A stretch of 64,000 nt of DNA from Methylobacillus gramineus (GTDB lineage: Bacteria > Pseudomonadota > Gammaproteobacteria > Burkholderiales > Methylophilaceae). Shown here one piece after another: positions 33,614-42,531 of the stretch (position 1 is the stretch's first letter; the number at the start of each line of letters is the position of its first letter). The stretch lies in NCBI RefSeq assembly GCF_020532675.1, contig NZ_JAJAVE010000001.1:806001-870000 (forward strand), in the 5' to 3' direction. Made by a program: the position numbers and the translations under genes. The notes beneath the pieces are model-generated. The model was not told the DNA's origin. It ran no database searches and worked only from the letters and a program-made list of their open reading frames with translations.

Positions 33614-34240
33614 ATGAGCACGATCAGCAGAATATCCTCCTCCACCCTGCCTACGAAATACGGTCAATTCATCATTCATGTATACCAGGATCAGTCCAGC
33701 GGACAGGAGCACGTTGCCCTGGTGGCTGGACAGGTGCTCAGCAATGACAATGTGCTGGTGCGCGTACACTCGGAATGCCTCACAGGTGATATTTTTTCTT
33801 CCAATCGCTGTGATTGCGGAGAACAACTGGTGCTAGCGCAAAGCATGATTGCCGAGCTTGGTCAGGGTGTGCTGCTCTACCTCAAGGGACACGAAGGGCG
33901 CGGCATTGGTTTGGCCAACAAGATACACGCCTATGCCTTGCAGGATCAGGGGCTGGACACGGTAGATGCCAATTTGCACTTAGGCTTACCGATTGATCAA
34001 CGCAGCTATGACGCGGCGGCAGACATATTGCGCGACCTGGGGGTGAATTCACTACGCCTGCTGACTAACAACCCGGAAAAAGTCACCAGCCTGCAACAGG
34101 CAGGTTTGCAGGTTAATGAGCGTATCCCCCTAGTGATTCAGCCGAATCAGGACAATCTGCAATACATACTCACCAAGCGCGACAAACTGGGCCATTTTTT
34201 CGCCCATAATGAACCCGGCCCTGACTTCGGTGAACTATAA
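33614..34240 (+). CDS. ribA: GTP cyclohydrolase II
   Basis: A 208-residue stand-alone RibA, the first enzyme of riboflavin synthesis from GTP. Zinc ligands are Cys55, Cys66 and Cys68 (ECLTGDIFSSNRCDCGEQL) and the GTP-binding/catalytic segment is GHEGRGIGLANKI (from about residue 92). The DHBP-synthase (RibB) half of fused RibAB is absent. The start ATG 33614 lacks a clear ribosome-binding site. It follows sfnR by 82 bases on the same strand, so it may share its transcript and raise flavin supply for the FMNH2-dependent enzymes (inference). Confidence 0.92.
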   Translation: MSTISRISSSTLPTKYGQFIIHVYQDQSSGQEHVALVAGQVLSNDNVLVRVHSECLTGDIFSSNRCDCGEQLVLAQSMIAELGQGVLLYLKGHEGRGIGLANKIHAYALQDQGLDTVDANLHLGLPIDQRSYDAAADILRDLGVNSLRLLTNNPEKVTSLQQAGLQVNERIPLVIQPNQDNLQYILTKRDKLGHFFAHNEPGPDFGEL

Positions 34241-34268
34241 CTCCGAGAATTCCTAGCAAGCAGAATAA

Positions 34269-34295
34269 AAAAAGAGCGGTTGTTCCGCTCTTTTT
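34269..34295. terminator. Intrinsic terminator after ribA
   Basis: Stem GAGCGG/CCGCTC extended by AAAAA/TTTTT. It lies between the converging ribA and a small minus-strand gene and can serve both. Confidence 0.9.
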
Positions 34296-34308
34296 ACTTA
34301 CTCATTTG

Positions 34309-34548
34309 TTAACTGAATACATGCTTGACGTGATGCAGATGATATCCATGCTGCTTGATATCCTTGATAATCACACTGGAATCATACCCCGGCTGATGGA
34401 CATCTCCCGTCACCTCAACATCGGAGGTTTGCCGGATCAGCTTGGCATAATCAGGATCCTTCACCTTAAGTTGTGAAACATCCGAGCCAGCTTGAACCGA
34501 TAGGTATTTATTGCTGCTGGTCACACTTTTATAAATATCCACTTTCAT
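34309..34548 (-). CDS. Small conserved protein, MKVDIY-type (possibly DUF6139)
   Basis: A 79-residue protein beginning MKVDIYKSVTSSNKYLSV. Short proteins with an MKVDIY start are common in betaproteobacteria and I believe correspond to DUF6139, but I cannot confirm this. It is predicted soluble, alternating beta strands, with a His-rich C-terminus (KQHGYHLHHVKHVFS) that might bind metal. ATG 34548 is chosen because GGAGA lies just upstream; an in-frame start 12 bases earlier is less likely. Function unknown. Confidence 0.65.
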   Translation of the reverse strand: MKVDIYKSVTSSNKYLSVQAGSDVSQLKVKDPDYAKLIRQTSDVEVTGDVHQPGYDSSVIIKDIKQHGYHLHHVKHVFS

Positions 34549-34647
34549 GATTGTCTCCATCCTTGGTTGAGTAGGGCTTCAATCTTCCGCTTTATTTACA
34601 TAGCTGTTAGTAACTGACCTTATTTTCCGCCAAAAGTGCCCAAGTTG

Positions 34648-37600
34648 TCATGAGCCGGTATTCTTTTGAGTTCCCAAGTCCAGTTTCATGTTAACCGCTT
34701 GGCCATCACCGGACTGCTTGACTGGCGCAGAAACATTCAAGTGATCGGCTGAAAGTCCTGCATTTTCCAATAAATAGGCTTTCACAGATGCTGCACGCGC
34801 TGTCGCCAATGCGGTGAGCCAGGGTTCCTGAACCACAGTGTTTTTGACCAACTGCTCCTGTAACTTGGCATACAGCACTGTTTCATCTTTTTCAGAGGAA
34901 GCAACGCTATCTCGGATTGCAGACACCTGTTCACTCTTGAGTTGCTCCTTCGCCAGCTTATCCAGCGCAGCACGTACTTTCTTATTACTCAGGTCTATGG
35001 GCCCTGGCCTTTCTCCCGGCATGAGCTTGAGGCCCATTTTTGCCGCAACCTGGTTACGCACAAACTGTTCCTGCAAGGCAGCGCCATCCACCTTGTCATC
35101 CACTACTGGTGCTATTGATAGCGTCAATGCCGGCCGCTTTGTCAGAGCCTGGGCGATGGTCTTGAGTTTCTCCTGCTCAGGTGGGGCAAGCTCTGCACTA
35201 CCACCATCAAACACAACAGACTCCAGCTTGTCAGAGCTGATGCCTAACAAATTACCCAGGGCACGGAATGGTGAGGTGACGATCTTGCCTAGCACGTTGA
35301 CAACCGCCTTCCAGACGATTTTCCCGTAACTGAACTCAGGATCATCCAGGCTGCCCGAAACGGGTAGATCCATATCAATCACACCATCACTATCCTCCAG
35401 TAAGGCTATTGCCAGATCCAGCGGAAGATTGACTGCGTCCTTGCTATCTACCTTTTCTCCCAGCCTCAATTTATTCAGGACAAACTTGTTTTCGCCTGCT
35501 AACTGGCGATGCTTGATTTTATATTCGAGGTTAACCGACAACTTGCCGGAATCTATGCGCCGCCCGGCAAACTTACCTGAATAAGGGGTAAGCCGATTCA
35601 TCTCCAGATTCTGGAATACGAGCTTGAGATCAGTAAACTCCGTTGCCTGGAATGGCTGCAAAGAACCACGGATACGCGCAGAGCCGTAATCATCCACCTT
35701 GCCATCCAACTCCACTTGGGCAGTCGTGCTGGGATTGGTCGACAAGCCATTGATCACACCAGATAAAGAGTTGATATAAGTACCAAACTGCGGTGTTAAC
35801 GAAAGATCGGCAAACTCCAGATTGGCTTTATCCACCCGGATACGATCCACTGTCACAGGAAATGACTCCGGCTCTGCAGTGGGCTGAGTTGCTGGCACAG
35901 AACGGGCGCGATTAGCGGCAGGTTTAATCCCAGCGTTGCTGGTGGTTTTCGCCTCAGGGACTGTCGAAGCCTGAGCACTCTGGTCGCGCAATATACGTGT
36001 CACATTGAGGCTGCGATCTTCATAGATAATAAACTTGCTGATTGGCTGATCAATCCTCAGTTCGCCAATATGCAGCTTGTTTGGTGACAGCGTCAGCTCC
36101 AGATTGTCAGTGGCAAGGCTATTCCAGCCGAGGAAAGCCTGCCCACCCTCTTCCTCCACAATGTCCAGCTTGTTGACACTAAATCCACCCTTGTAAGCTA
36201 CAGCAAGGGCTTTGCCCTGATGCAATTTGAGTGTTCCAGCGCTATTCACAACGCCATGATTAAGCTTGAGCAAAGCTGCCTGATTGACATAAGGTGCCAA
36301 TGGCTGCAGAGAAAGGCCCGCAAGTTTAAGCTTGAAGTCCGCCTGCATGGGCTCCGGTGTGAACGTGCCTTTGGCCTCAAACTGCCCCCCCTGCTTTACC
36401 TGAAACGCCAACTGCAATGGCAGGGGACGCTTGCTATTCAGCGTGACATCCTGAACCTCCAGAGAGGTACCTTGAATATCCATACGCACAGGCGTTGGAG
36501 TACTGCTGTCTTCAATATGGACGGCACCATTCTCCAGGGCCAATCGCTTGAGTGCAAGTTCCCACGCAGAGGCATCCTGATTGCTCACAGGCGCTGGCGC
36601 AGATTGAATCCTGCCAGCCTTGATAGCAGGCTCCAGCATCGCTTGCCAGTTGAGGATCTGATCCCGCTTGAGCACCTGGGCTTGCAGCCCGCTGAATACT
36701 ATCGAATCTAATGTTGCCTTGCGCTCGGCAACATCAATCTTGCCGCCCTGCACTGCCAGTTTGGTCAATACCGCGGCTGGCTCTTTGTACAAAGCGGAGC
36801 TCAGGGTCACCGGGCCAATATGGCTGTTAAGCCCACCCACACTGAGGTTGCCTGCATTGCTGGCCAGATTCAGATCAAGATTAATATCCTGAACCTTGAG
36901 CGCCAGCGCTTGTTTGAATGATTGATCCAGATAGTCAGCCTGCCAACCCTGAATATTGATATTGGCAAGTTCAACATTAAAAGGCTGATCGCTGTTGTCA
37001 GATGCTGGTACTGAAGACTCATTAGAATGAGGCTTGTTCTGTACGGCCGCTTGTAAATGTTGCCAGTCAAACCGACCATCTTGAGTACGTACCGCATGCA
37101 TCTTGCCTTGCGCCAGTGTCAGATCCGCTACTTTTAACTGATGTTGCAACAGGTCGAAACCGATATCTGTAGCACTCAGTTGCGGCAGCTCCAATAGAGC
37201 CTTGCCATCCTGCGCCAATGAAACCTGCTTGAGCGCTAGGCTAGCACCCTGAAAAACCACTTGAGGTTGTGGCTGTGAGGTAAATTCCAGCGCAGGTAAA
37301 TCCAGTTGTAGCTGCTGCAGGCCAACATGACCTTTTTGATCCCTTGAGTCCAGCAATGTGCCACCAAGATCACTCAGTATCAGCTTAATTTTTTTCAGGC
37401 TAGCCTGAGGCTTATCTTGCACCATGGCAAACTGGTAATCGAGGCTGGTGTTGAGCAATCCGCTATCCAGCCTTACAGGCAACGCATCAGGCGGCAGCAC
37501 TTTTAACAGGCTGGGTAATTTGAGCCCATTCAGCTCCACTTTTCCGCTCGATAACACAGGATTAAGCCCCAGCTCTCCCTTCCATTTCAGGGTACCACCC

Positions 37601-38229
37601 TGCTCCGGCAGTTTGGCCAGAATGGTGTAATCTCCCAGATCTTCCGGCAAGGTGGAGAAGCCATCCAGTTCCAGCCCTAGTGGCTCCAGCACTGCCCGGA
37701 AAGTTTCGGCGCGATTACGGTCTATGTATTCGACATCGCCACGCTCAATCAGGATATGGTCGATAAGTAACCGCGCCATGCCTTCTGAAGGCTCTTCATC
37801 CGAGTTTTCATTCAACTTGGCAATCAGTTGAGACCAATTAGAGATGCCGCCAGGGGCCACATCAAATGTCACATGAGGTGCACTGAGCTTGATGTCCTTA
37901 AGGCGCCATGCGAAGCGAAATAACCCCCTCAGTTCAAGATCAGCATGTAATTGTTCAAAGCCTGCAAGGCTGGAATTTTCAGGCGTAGTCAGACGCAGCT
38001 TATCCACCGTCACCGCCAGCCGTAAAGGATCAAAGCTCACGCGCTCTACATTGAGGCGGCTAGCCAGTTTGTTTTCAGCAACCCAGGGCAAGATTTTCTG
38101 CGCCAGCGGATTCACTGCGTAATACCCGAATAGTAGGTATGAAACAAAAAATCCCACCGCCATCATAAATGGCAGGCTGCTGATGATCTTCCTGACTTTT
38201 CTTGTTATTGTTCTGGCCTTGCTTGGCAT
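34648..38229 (-). CDS. Large AsmA-like DUF748 envelope protein
   Basis: An 1193-residue protein with one N-terminal membrane helix (about residues 20-42, LPFMMAVGFFVSYLLFGYYAV), followed by a long periplasmic region of repeated beta-rich segments typical of AsmA/DUF748 proteins. Such proteins are thought to form hydrophobic grooves that carry phospholipids between the membranes. The C-terminal 250 residues are charged and partly helical (KLKTIAQALTKRPALTLSIAPVVDDKVD), as is common in the family. The start at 38229 has AAGGAG 5 bases upstream. The lipid transport role is inferred from the family. Confidence 0.85.
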   Translation of the reverse strand: MPSKARTITRKVRKIISSLPFMMAVGFFVSYLLFGYYAVNPLAQKILPWVAENKLASRLNVERVSFDPLRLAVTVDKLRLTTPENSSLAGFEQLHADLELRGLFRFAWRLKDIKLSAPHVTFDVAPGGISNWSQLIAKLNENSDEEPSEGMARLLIDHILIERGDVEYIDRNRAETFRAVLEPLGLELDGFSTLPEDLGDYTILAKLPEQGGTLKWKGELGLNPVLSSGKVELNGLKLPSLLKVLPPDALPVRLDSGLLNTSLDYQFAMVQDKPQASLKKIKLILSDLGGTLLDSRDQKGHVGLQQLQLDLPALEFTSQPQPQVVFQGASLALKQVSLAQDGKALLELPQLSATDIGFDLLQHQLKVADLTLAQGKMHAVRTQDGRFDWQHLQAAVQNKPHSNESSVPASDNSDQPFNVELANINIQGWQADYLDQSFKQALALKVQDINLDLNLASNAGNLSVGGLNSHIGPVTLSSALYKEPAAVLTKLAVQGGKIDVAERKATLDSIVFSGLQAQVLKRDQILNWQAMLEPAIKAGRIQSAPAPVSNQDASAWELALKRLALENGAVHIEDSSTPTPVRMDIQGTSLEVQDVTLNSKRPLPLQLAFQVKQGGQFEAKGTFTPEPMQADFKLKLAGLSLQPLAPYVNQAALLKLNHGVVNSAGTLKLHQGKALAVAYKGGFSVNKLDIVEEEGGQAFLGWNSLATDNLELTLSPNKLHIGELRIDQPISKFIIYEDRSLNVTRILRDQSAQASTVPEAKTTSNAGIKPAANRARSVPATQPTAEPESFPVTVDRIRVDKANLEFADLSLTPQFGTYINSLSGVINGLSTNPSTTAQVELDGKVDDYGSARIRGSLQPFQATEFTDLKLVFQNLEMNRLTPYSGKFAGRRIDSGKLSVNLEYKIKHRQLAGENKFVLNKLRLGEKVDSKDAVNLPLDLAIALLEDSDGVIDMDLPVSGSLDDPEFSYGKIVWKAVVNVLGKIVTSPFRALGNLLGISSDKLESVVFDGGSAELAPPEQEKLKTIAQALTKRPALTLSIAPVVDDKVDGAALQEQFVRNQVAAKMGLKLMPGERPGPIDLSNKKVRAALDKLAKEQLKSEQVSAIRDSVASSEKDETVLYAKLQEQLVKNTVVQEPWLTALATARAASVKAYLLENAGLSADHLNVSAPVKQSGDGQAVNMKLDLGTQKNTGS

Positions 38230-38326
38230 AAGCTCTCCTTTATTGCCCATGCTCACTCACAGCAGCCTGATGACCTGGCAATGAGTGATAACAACACGCA
38301 GGGTTGATGATCTCCTGCGGTATGCT

Positions 38327-38917
38327 TTATTGCTGATCAAACACCAGATTCAGCGTGACAGGCACCACGGTACTGATAGAGGGTAGCTGGGCAATATCAC
38401 GTAACTTGTCTAGGCCTTCGCCATAGCCCAACGCAGCCGCATCCAGCAGCAAAGGCTCAATTGTGGTCACAAGTAGCCCTTGCTTGCCAAGACCCACCAC
38501 GCGCAGCTTGGTTTCCAGCTCTATTTTTTTACCATTGATGGCAAGCTGCAACTTCACAGATTCTGTTTTTGCCTCACCGGCATTAGGCGCTTTGAATGGA
38601 TTAACTGTATTGCCACTGATTTCTGCCTTGGGAAAAGCGGCCGTATCAAACAGCATGCTATTCATGCGCTCGTCACGAATCGCCACTTTTGTATCTACGC
38701 TGGCAAGACTGATGCTGGTATTGAATTCACCTTTTGCATTGATCGTACCCGCCAGCTGCTTGAACCTATGCACTTCTCCTATCGTGTTTTTCTTGATGGA
38801 AACGAAGTTAAGACTGGAGGCTTCATTATTCAATTTCCAGTCTGCATATACGCCATTTGAAAGCAGCAGCAGGCTTGAAGCCAATAATGACATAGTGATT
38901 TTTTTAGATAAATTCAT
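38327..38917 (-). CDS. YceI-family periplasmic protein
   Basis: A 196-residue exported protein; the signal peptide ends near GVYA-DWKL. The mature part is the YceI lipocalin-like barrel: SSLNFVSIKKNTIGEVHRF, then NTSISLASVDTKVAIRDERMNSMLFDTAAFPKAEISG. YceI proteins bind isoprenoid-type lipids in the periplasm; many respond to base or osmotic stress. The gap to the DUF748 gene downstream is about 100 bases, so the two may share a transcript. Confidence 0.9.
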   Translation of the reverse strand: MNLSKKITMSLLASSLLLLSNGVYADWKLNNEASSLNFVSIKKNTIGEVHRFKQLAGTINAKGEFNTSISLASVDTKVAIRDERMNSMLFDTAAFPKAEISGNTVNPFKAPNAGEAKTESVKLQLAINGKKIELETKLRVVGLGKQGLLVTTIEPLLLDAAALGYGEGLDKLRDIAQLPSISTVVPVTLNLVFDQQ

Positions 38918-38956
38918 TTAAGTATCCTTTGTAAATTTTTGATTATTATATCAATA

Positions 38957-39928
38957 TCAAACTCTGGAAGTCGATTTTGCCAGATAAAACCATTCATTTC
39001 CCGGCTCTGCATTTGGGTTAGGGAACACGATGTATCCAGCCTCTTGTGCAAGCAATTGTTCCCCATTGGCTCTGGTACCAATCAGCTCACCAGCCTGCAA
39101 CTGATCAAAGCTGGCCCAATTTTTCGCCAAGCGGTCGCCTGCATCAATACGGTCCACCACTTCAAACAAGCGCAATGTCTCACGCTCTGGTACCTCATCC
39201 GGTGTAGGCGCATCAATACATCCAAGCCAAGCCAATGTATTTAGAATCGCCTGATAGGCAATCTCGGGAGCAGCAGGGTCTTCATGCTGGCCGCATTCCA
39301 GGGTCAAGCCATACCCCCCCTGGCTACGCATATATTCGGTGGTGCCAATGCCATAGCAGGCATCACTATTGGAAGAATTTCCTACCGGTTGCTCAACAGC
39401 TTGCTGCAGACGCCGCTTAACGCCAATCGCATACGTATCAAGCCAGCCATCCACAAAGCGATTGACACCCAGGCGCCGGGCCAGGGACTCCTCTTCCGCA
39501 TCGAATTTGAAGGGCTCCAGGGCACCCTGGTTGTTTTTCGGCCCCAGCATGGCAAAAGGCTGGCCATCGGTGTGAAAGGAATGCAAATCGAGCAATACCT
39601 CATGCGCACTCAACAGCGGGCAAAGCCAGTTGGCAACATGGTCTTCAAATTCAGCGGGGTCTGCTGTCGGCTGTAAATGTCGGTTGAGATTGCGATCACC
39701 ACTACGCCGGTAATAGTGGGCAGCTTTGGGATTGGTGACCGGGACAAAAGTCACAGTGCCATGGCTGATCGCGATGTCACCATCCTCCAGTTGCTTCACA
39801 ATCCGGCGTATAGCCTGGGTGCCACAAGGCTCATTTCCATGCACTCCACCGAGTACGATCAGGCGCTTTCCTGACTGCAGGCCGGAGAAACTAATGGATT
39901 GAAAATGATATCGTTCAGCATGGCTCAT
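38957..39928 (-). CDS. Succinylglutamate desuccinylase/aspartoacylase-family hydrolase
   Basis: A 323-residue zinc carboxypeptidase-fold enzyme. GGVHGNEPCG carries the zinc ligands His and Glu of the H-x-x-E motif, VLLDLHSFHTDG supplies the third His ligand, and LTLECGQHED supplies the catalytic Glu region. The family removes acyl groups from amino acids (AstE, AspA) or acts on similar amides. No arginine-succinyltransferase genes are near, so the substrate is open. Confidence 0.8.
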   Translation of the reverse strand: MSHAERYHFQSISFSGLQSGKRLIVLGGVHGNEPCGTQAIRRIVKQLEDGDIAISHGTVTFVPVTNPKAAHYYRRSGDRNLNRHLQPTADPAEFEDHVANWLCPLLSAHEVLLDLHSFHTDGQPFAMLGPKNNQGALEPFKFDAEEESLARRLGVNRFVDGWLDTYAIGVKRRLQQAVEQPVGNSSNSDACYGIGTTEYMRSQGGYGLTLECGQHEDPAAPEIAYQAILNTLAWLGCIDAPTPDEVPERETLRLFEVVDRIDAGDRLAKNWASFDQLQAGELIGTRANGEQLLAQEAGYIVFPNPNAEPGNEWFYLAKSTSRV

Positions 39929-40109
39929 ACCCGATTATCCCCGCTTAATTGTCGTTTGTGCAATCGATTGCGAATATAGCGCTATCTGACCACGCCGCCC
40001 CTGGCATCGCTTCCAGCTTGATTTGGCTTGCAAACGAGTAGGAAAATTTAGCTGGTACCAGGCTTGGAAATTGACAACTGATCATTGATTAAGGCGGCAA
40101 TAGATAGCA

Positions 40110-40133
40110 AAAAGCCGGGAAATCCCGGCTTTT
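40110..40133 (-). terminator. Intrinsic terminator
   Basis: Stem AAAAGCCGGGA/TCCCGGCTTTT, followed on the minus strand by a T run. It ends the small gene at 40151-40525. Confidence 0.88.
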
Positions 40134-40150
40134 CAGATTGAGCATCAGCG

Positions 40151-40525
40151 TTATCGGTTATTGAAAAATGCGATATTGACACAGCGATCATTCACAAAAG
40201 TCAGCTCAATGGTTTTATAGGTTCTCTTGGCGTCGTATTTCACCAGATCCTTGTAGTACCACATCTCAACCTGGTCTTGCTTGCCGCCTTTTTCAGTGGG
40301 GCGTCCCAGCACATTGGAGGCATTGGTGGGCTTGACTGACTGCTCTTTCTTCAGCGGCTGGCCTAATTCCTTGGCTACCACCTCTGTCGTTTTGTTACCG
40401 AAGCTGTTCAGAAATTCCTGTTCGGTATAACTGGATTTTTTGGGTTCAGCCATGACAGGCGCAGAAACCATGATACATGCCAACAATGCTGCCGCTGCTA
40501 ACGAACACTTTTTGCTTAACACCAT
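40151..40525 (-). CDS. Small exported protein of unknown function
   Basis: A 124-residue protein with a signal peptide (KKCSLAAAALLACIMVSAPVMA-EPKK). The mature part contains LGQPLKKEQ and WYYKDLV...KTIELTFVNDRCVNIAFFNN, a pattern reminiscent of SmpA/OmlA-like beta modules, but I do not recognise the family. There is one Cys in the mature part, not in lipobox position. ATG 40525 is chosen, with AAGGAG 6 bases upstream. It is separated from the genes on both sides by terminators or gaps. Confidence 0.7.
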   Translation of the reverse strand: MVLSKKCSLAAAALLACIMVSAPVMAEPKKSSYTEQEFLNSFGNKTTEVVAKELGQPLKKEQSVKPTNASNVLGRPTEKGGKQDQVEMWYYKDLVKYDAKRTYKTIELTFVNDRCVNIAFFNNR

Positions 40526-40572
40526 TACCAACTCCTTATTCCTCGATCAAATAGACTTATTATGTTGCAGGA

Positions 40573-41343
40573 CTAGGCGCCCGCTATCTCCATCCTGAGG
40601 CCATCATACCCTACCTGTACTGACGGTGGGAGCATTTTAGTCACTGCCTCGTACTCCATTTCATGCGTCATATGAATCAGATAGGTCTGCTTTGCACCAA
40701 TAAGGGCCGCTTGCTCCAGACTTTGCTCAAGGCAGAAATGCGTATAGTGCGGCGTATACCTCAGGCAATCCAGCAGCAACACATCCAGATCATGCAATAA
40801 GTCTAATGATGAAGCTGGAATGGCTGAAGCATCTGTCAGATAGGCCAGCTTTCCTATGCGATACCCATACATCTCAAGCCGCCCATGCAAGATAGGGATA
40901 GGCACTACATCAACATCAAACAGGTTGAAAGTATCCACCACCGGATTCACGCTCAATATAGGCAGATCCCAGAAATCACTGGGCTCACGGATGGCATAGC
41001 CAAACTTGCTGACAATATGCGCCATGGCATCAGGCTTGCCATAGAGAGGAATCTGCTGCCGTTGCCTCTGGCAGAAAGCCCGCATATCATCTATGCCATG
41101 CAAATGATCTGCGTGAGTGTGGGTATAGAGCACCGCATCTATGTGATCTACGCTCTCCCGCAGGGCTTGCTGTCGCAGATCGGGGCCAGTGTCGATCAGG
41201 ATATTCTTGCCATTGGCCAGCGTGAGCAAGGAGGAGCAGCGTGTGCGTTTGTTTCGGGGATTGTCTGACATGCAAGTGGCACAACGGCAGCCAATCACTG
41301 GCGTACCAGCACTTGAGCCGACACCGAGCATGGTTAATTGCAC
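40573..41343 (-). CDS. MBL-fold metal-dependent hydrolase (PhnP-like)
   Basis: A 256-residue metallo-beta-lactamase-fold protein. The metal site is THTHADHLHGIDDMR, with later ligands in ILHGRLE and LTDAS. A Cys-rich N-terminal segment GCRCATCMSDNPRNKRTRCS is typical of the PhnP-like cyclic phosphodiesterase group, where it binds an extra zinc. It is the last gene of the pabC-to-tatD run, with a 10-base overlap with tatD. Substrate unknown. Confidence 0.85.
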   Translation of the reverse strand: MQLTMLGVGSSAGTPVIGCRCATCMSDNPRNKRTRCSSLLTLANGKNILIDTGPDLRQQALRESVDHIDAVLYTHTHADHLHGIDDMRAFCQRQRQQIPLYGKPDAMAHIVSKFGYAIREPSDFWDLPILSVNPVVDTFNLFDVDVVPIPILHGRLEMYGYRIGKLAYLTDASAIPASSLDLLHDLDVLLLDCLRYTPHYTHFCLEQSLEQAALIGAKQTYLIHMTHEMEYEAVTKMLPPSVQVGYDGLRMEIAGA

Positions 41344-42110
41344 GGGAGCGCCTGTTTAAATAAGCGGAAGAAATTCTCGGTAGTCGCTTGTTCAATATCT
41401 TGATAACTAATTCCGCGCAATATGGCCAGTTCTTCCGCCACGTATCTCACATAGGCAGGCTGATTGGTCTTGCCACGGAACGGGACAGGAGCCAGGTAGG
41501 GGGAATCAGTTTCCACCAGAATACGATCCAGCGGCAAGGCCTTGGCGACCTCTTTCAAGGACAAGGCATTCTTGAAGGTCAGGATGCCTGAAAACGAAAT
41601 ATAAAAGCCGAGCTCTATCGCCTGCAAGGCCACTTCCAGGCTTTCCGTAAAACAATGCATGACGCCGCCAATCTGCTCTGCATGCTCTTCGCGCATAATA
41701 CGCAATGTATCTTCTGCCGCAGAGCGAGTGTGTATGATTAATGGCTTTTGCGCGCGGATCGCAGCACGAATGTGCGTACGGAATCGATCGCGCTGCCACT
41801 CCAGATCACCGGTGAGGCGAAAATAATCAAGTCCAGTTTCGCCAATAGCAATCACCTTGGGGTGCGATGCCAGGGCTACCAGCTCATCCTCGGTAAATGC
41901 AGGCTCGTCCTCATAATCAGGATGCACGCCAACTGAGGCATAAAAATTATCGTGCGCTTCTGCAATAGCAAGCACCTGCGGAAAGTCTGGCAAGGTCACA
42001 GAAATGCACAGGGCATGGCCGACACGCTGATCCGTCATGGACTGACGCAAAGCCTGCATATTGTTCACAAGTTCAGGGAAATTCAGATGACAGTGGGAAT
42101 CGACCAGCAT
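41334..42110 (-). CDS. TatD-family metal-dependent deoxyribonuclease
   Basis: A 258-residue TIM-barrel hydrolase. The first metal ligands are in DSHCHLNFPEL (H-x-H), followed by GETGLDYF, IIHTRSAAEDTLRIM, GVMHCFTES and VETDSPYLAPVPFRGKTNQPAYV, all conserved in TatD. It acts on DNA (3'-5' exonuclease/AP-type repair). It lies downstream of holB and a PilZ gene in a conserved order. Confidence 0.93.
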   Translation of the reverse strand: MLVDSHCHLNFPELVNNMQALRQSMTDQRVGHALCISVTLPDFPQVLAIAEAHDNFYASVGVHPDYEDEPAFTEDELVALASHPKVIAIGETGLDYFRLTGDLEWQRDRFRTHIRAAIRAQKPLIIHTRSAAEDTLRIMREEHAEQIGGVMHCFTESLEVALQAIELGFYISFSGILTFKNALSLKEVAKALPLDRILVETDSPYLAPVPFRGKTNQPAYVRYVAEELAILRGISYQDIEQATTENFFRLFKQALPCN

Positions 42111-42150
42111 AGTGTTACTTTTAAACCGTTGAAATAATGAGGGGTACTAC

Positions 42151-42522
42151 TTACATCGTATGTGTGGGGCGTTGTGATTTAAGCACATTGGCCAGCAAAC
42201 CTTCAATCTTGTTGCGAGCTTCCAAACCACCTTCCTTCTCGCTCAATTGAATGCCTATTCCTTGCGGCCGGTTACCATGTGCGACAGGAGTCACCCAAAT
42301 GACATGCCCTGCCACTTTAAGCTTATCCGGTTCATCCAGTAAGCTGAGCAACATGAACACCTCATCGCCGATCTTGAATGATTTATTGGTGGGGATAAAC
42401 AAGCCTCCGCCTTTAACAAAAGGCATATAGGCCGCGTATAGTGCAGCTTTTTCCTTGATCGCAAGCGACATTACACTGGGCTTGGGCGCCAACTGCTGGT
42501 CTGTAGTGTCCGGTTGGGTCAC
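42151..42522 (-). CDS. pilZ: PilZ-domain protein
   Basis: A 123-residue PilZ protein: YAAYMPFVKGGGLFIPTNKSFKIGDEVFMLLSLLDEPDKLKVAGHVIWVTPVAHGNRPQGIGIQLSEKEGG. The usual cyclic-di-GMP motif (RxxxR and D/NxSxxG) is missing, as in Pseudomonas PilZ itself, which works in type IV pilus assembly without binding c-di-GMP. It is placed between holB and tatD as in many betaproteobacteria. Confidence 0.9.
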   Translation of the reverse strand: MTQPDTTDQQLAPKPSVMSLAIKEKAALYAAYMPFVKGGGLFIPTNKSFKIGDEVFMLLSLLDEPDKLKVAGHVIWVTPVAHGNRPQGIGIQLSEKEGGLEARNKIEGLLANVLKSQRPTHTM

Positions 42523-42531
42523 GGTTCGGGC

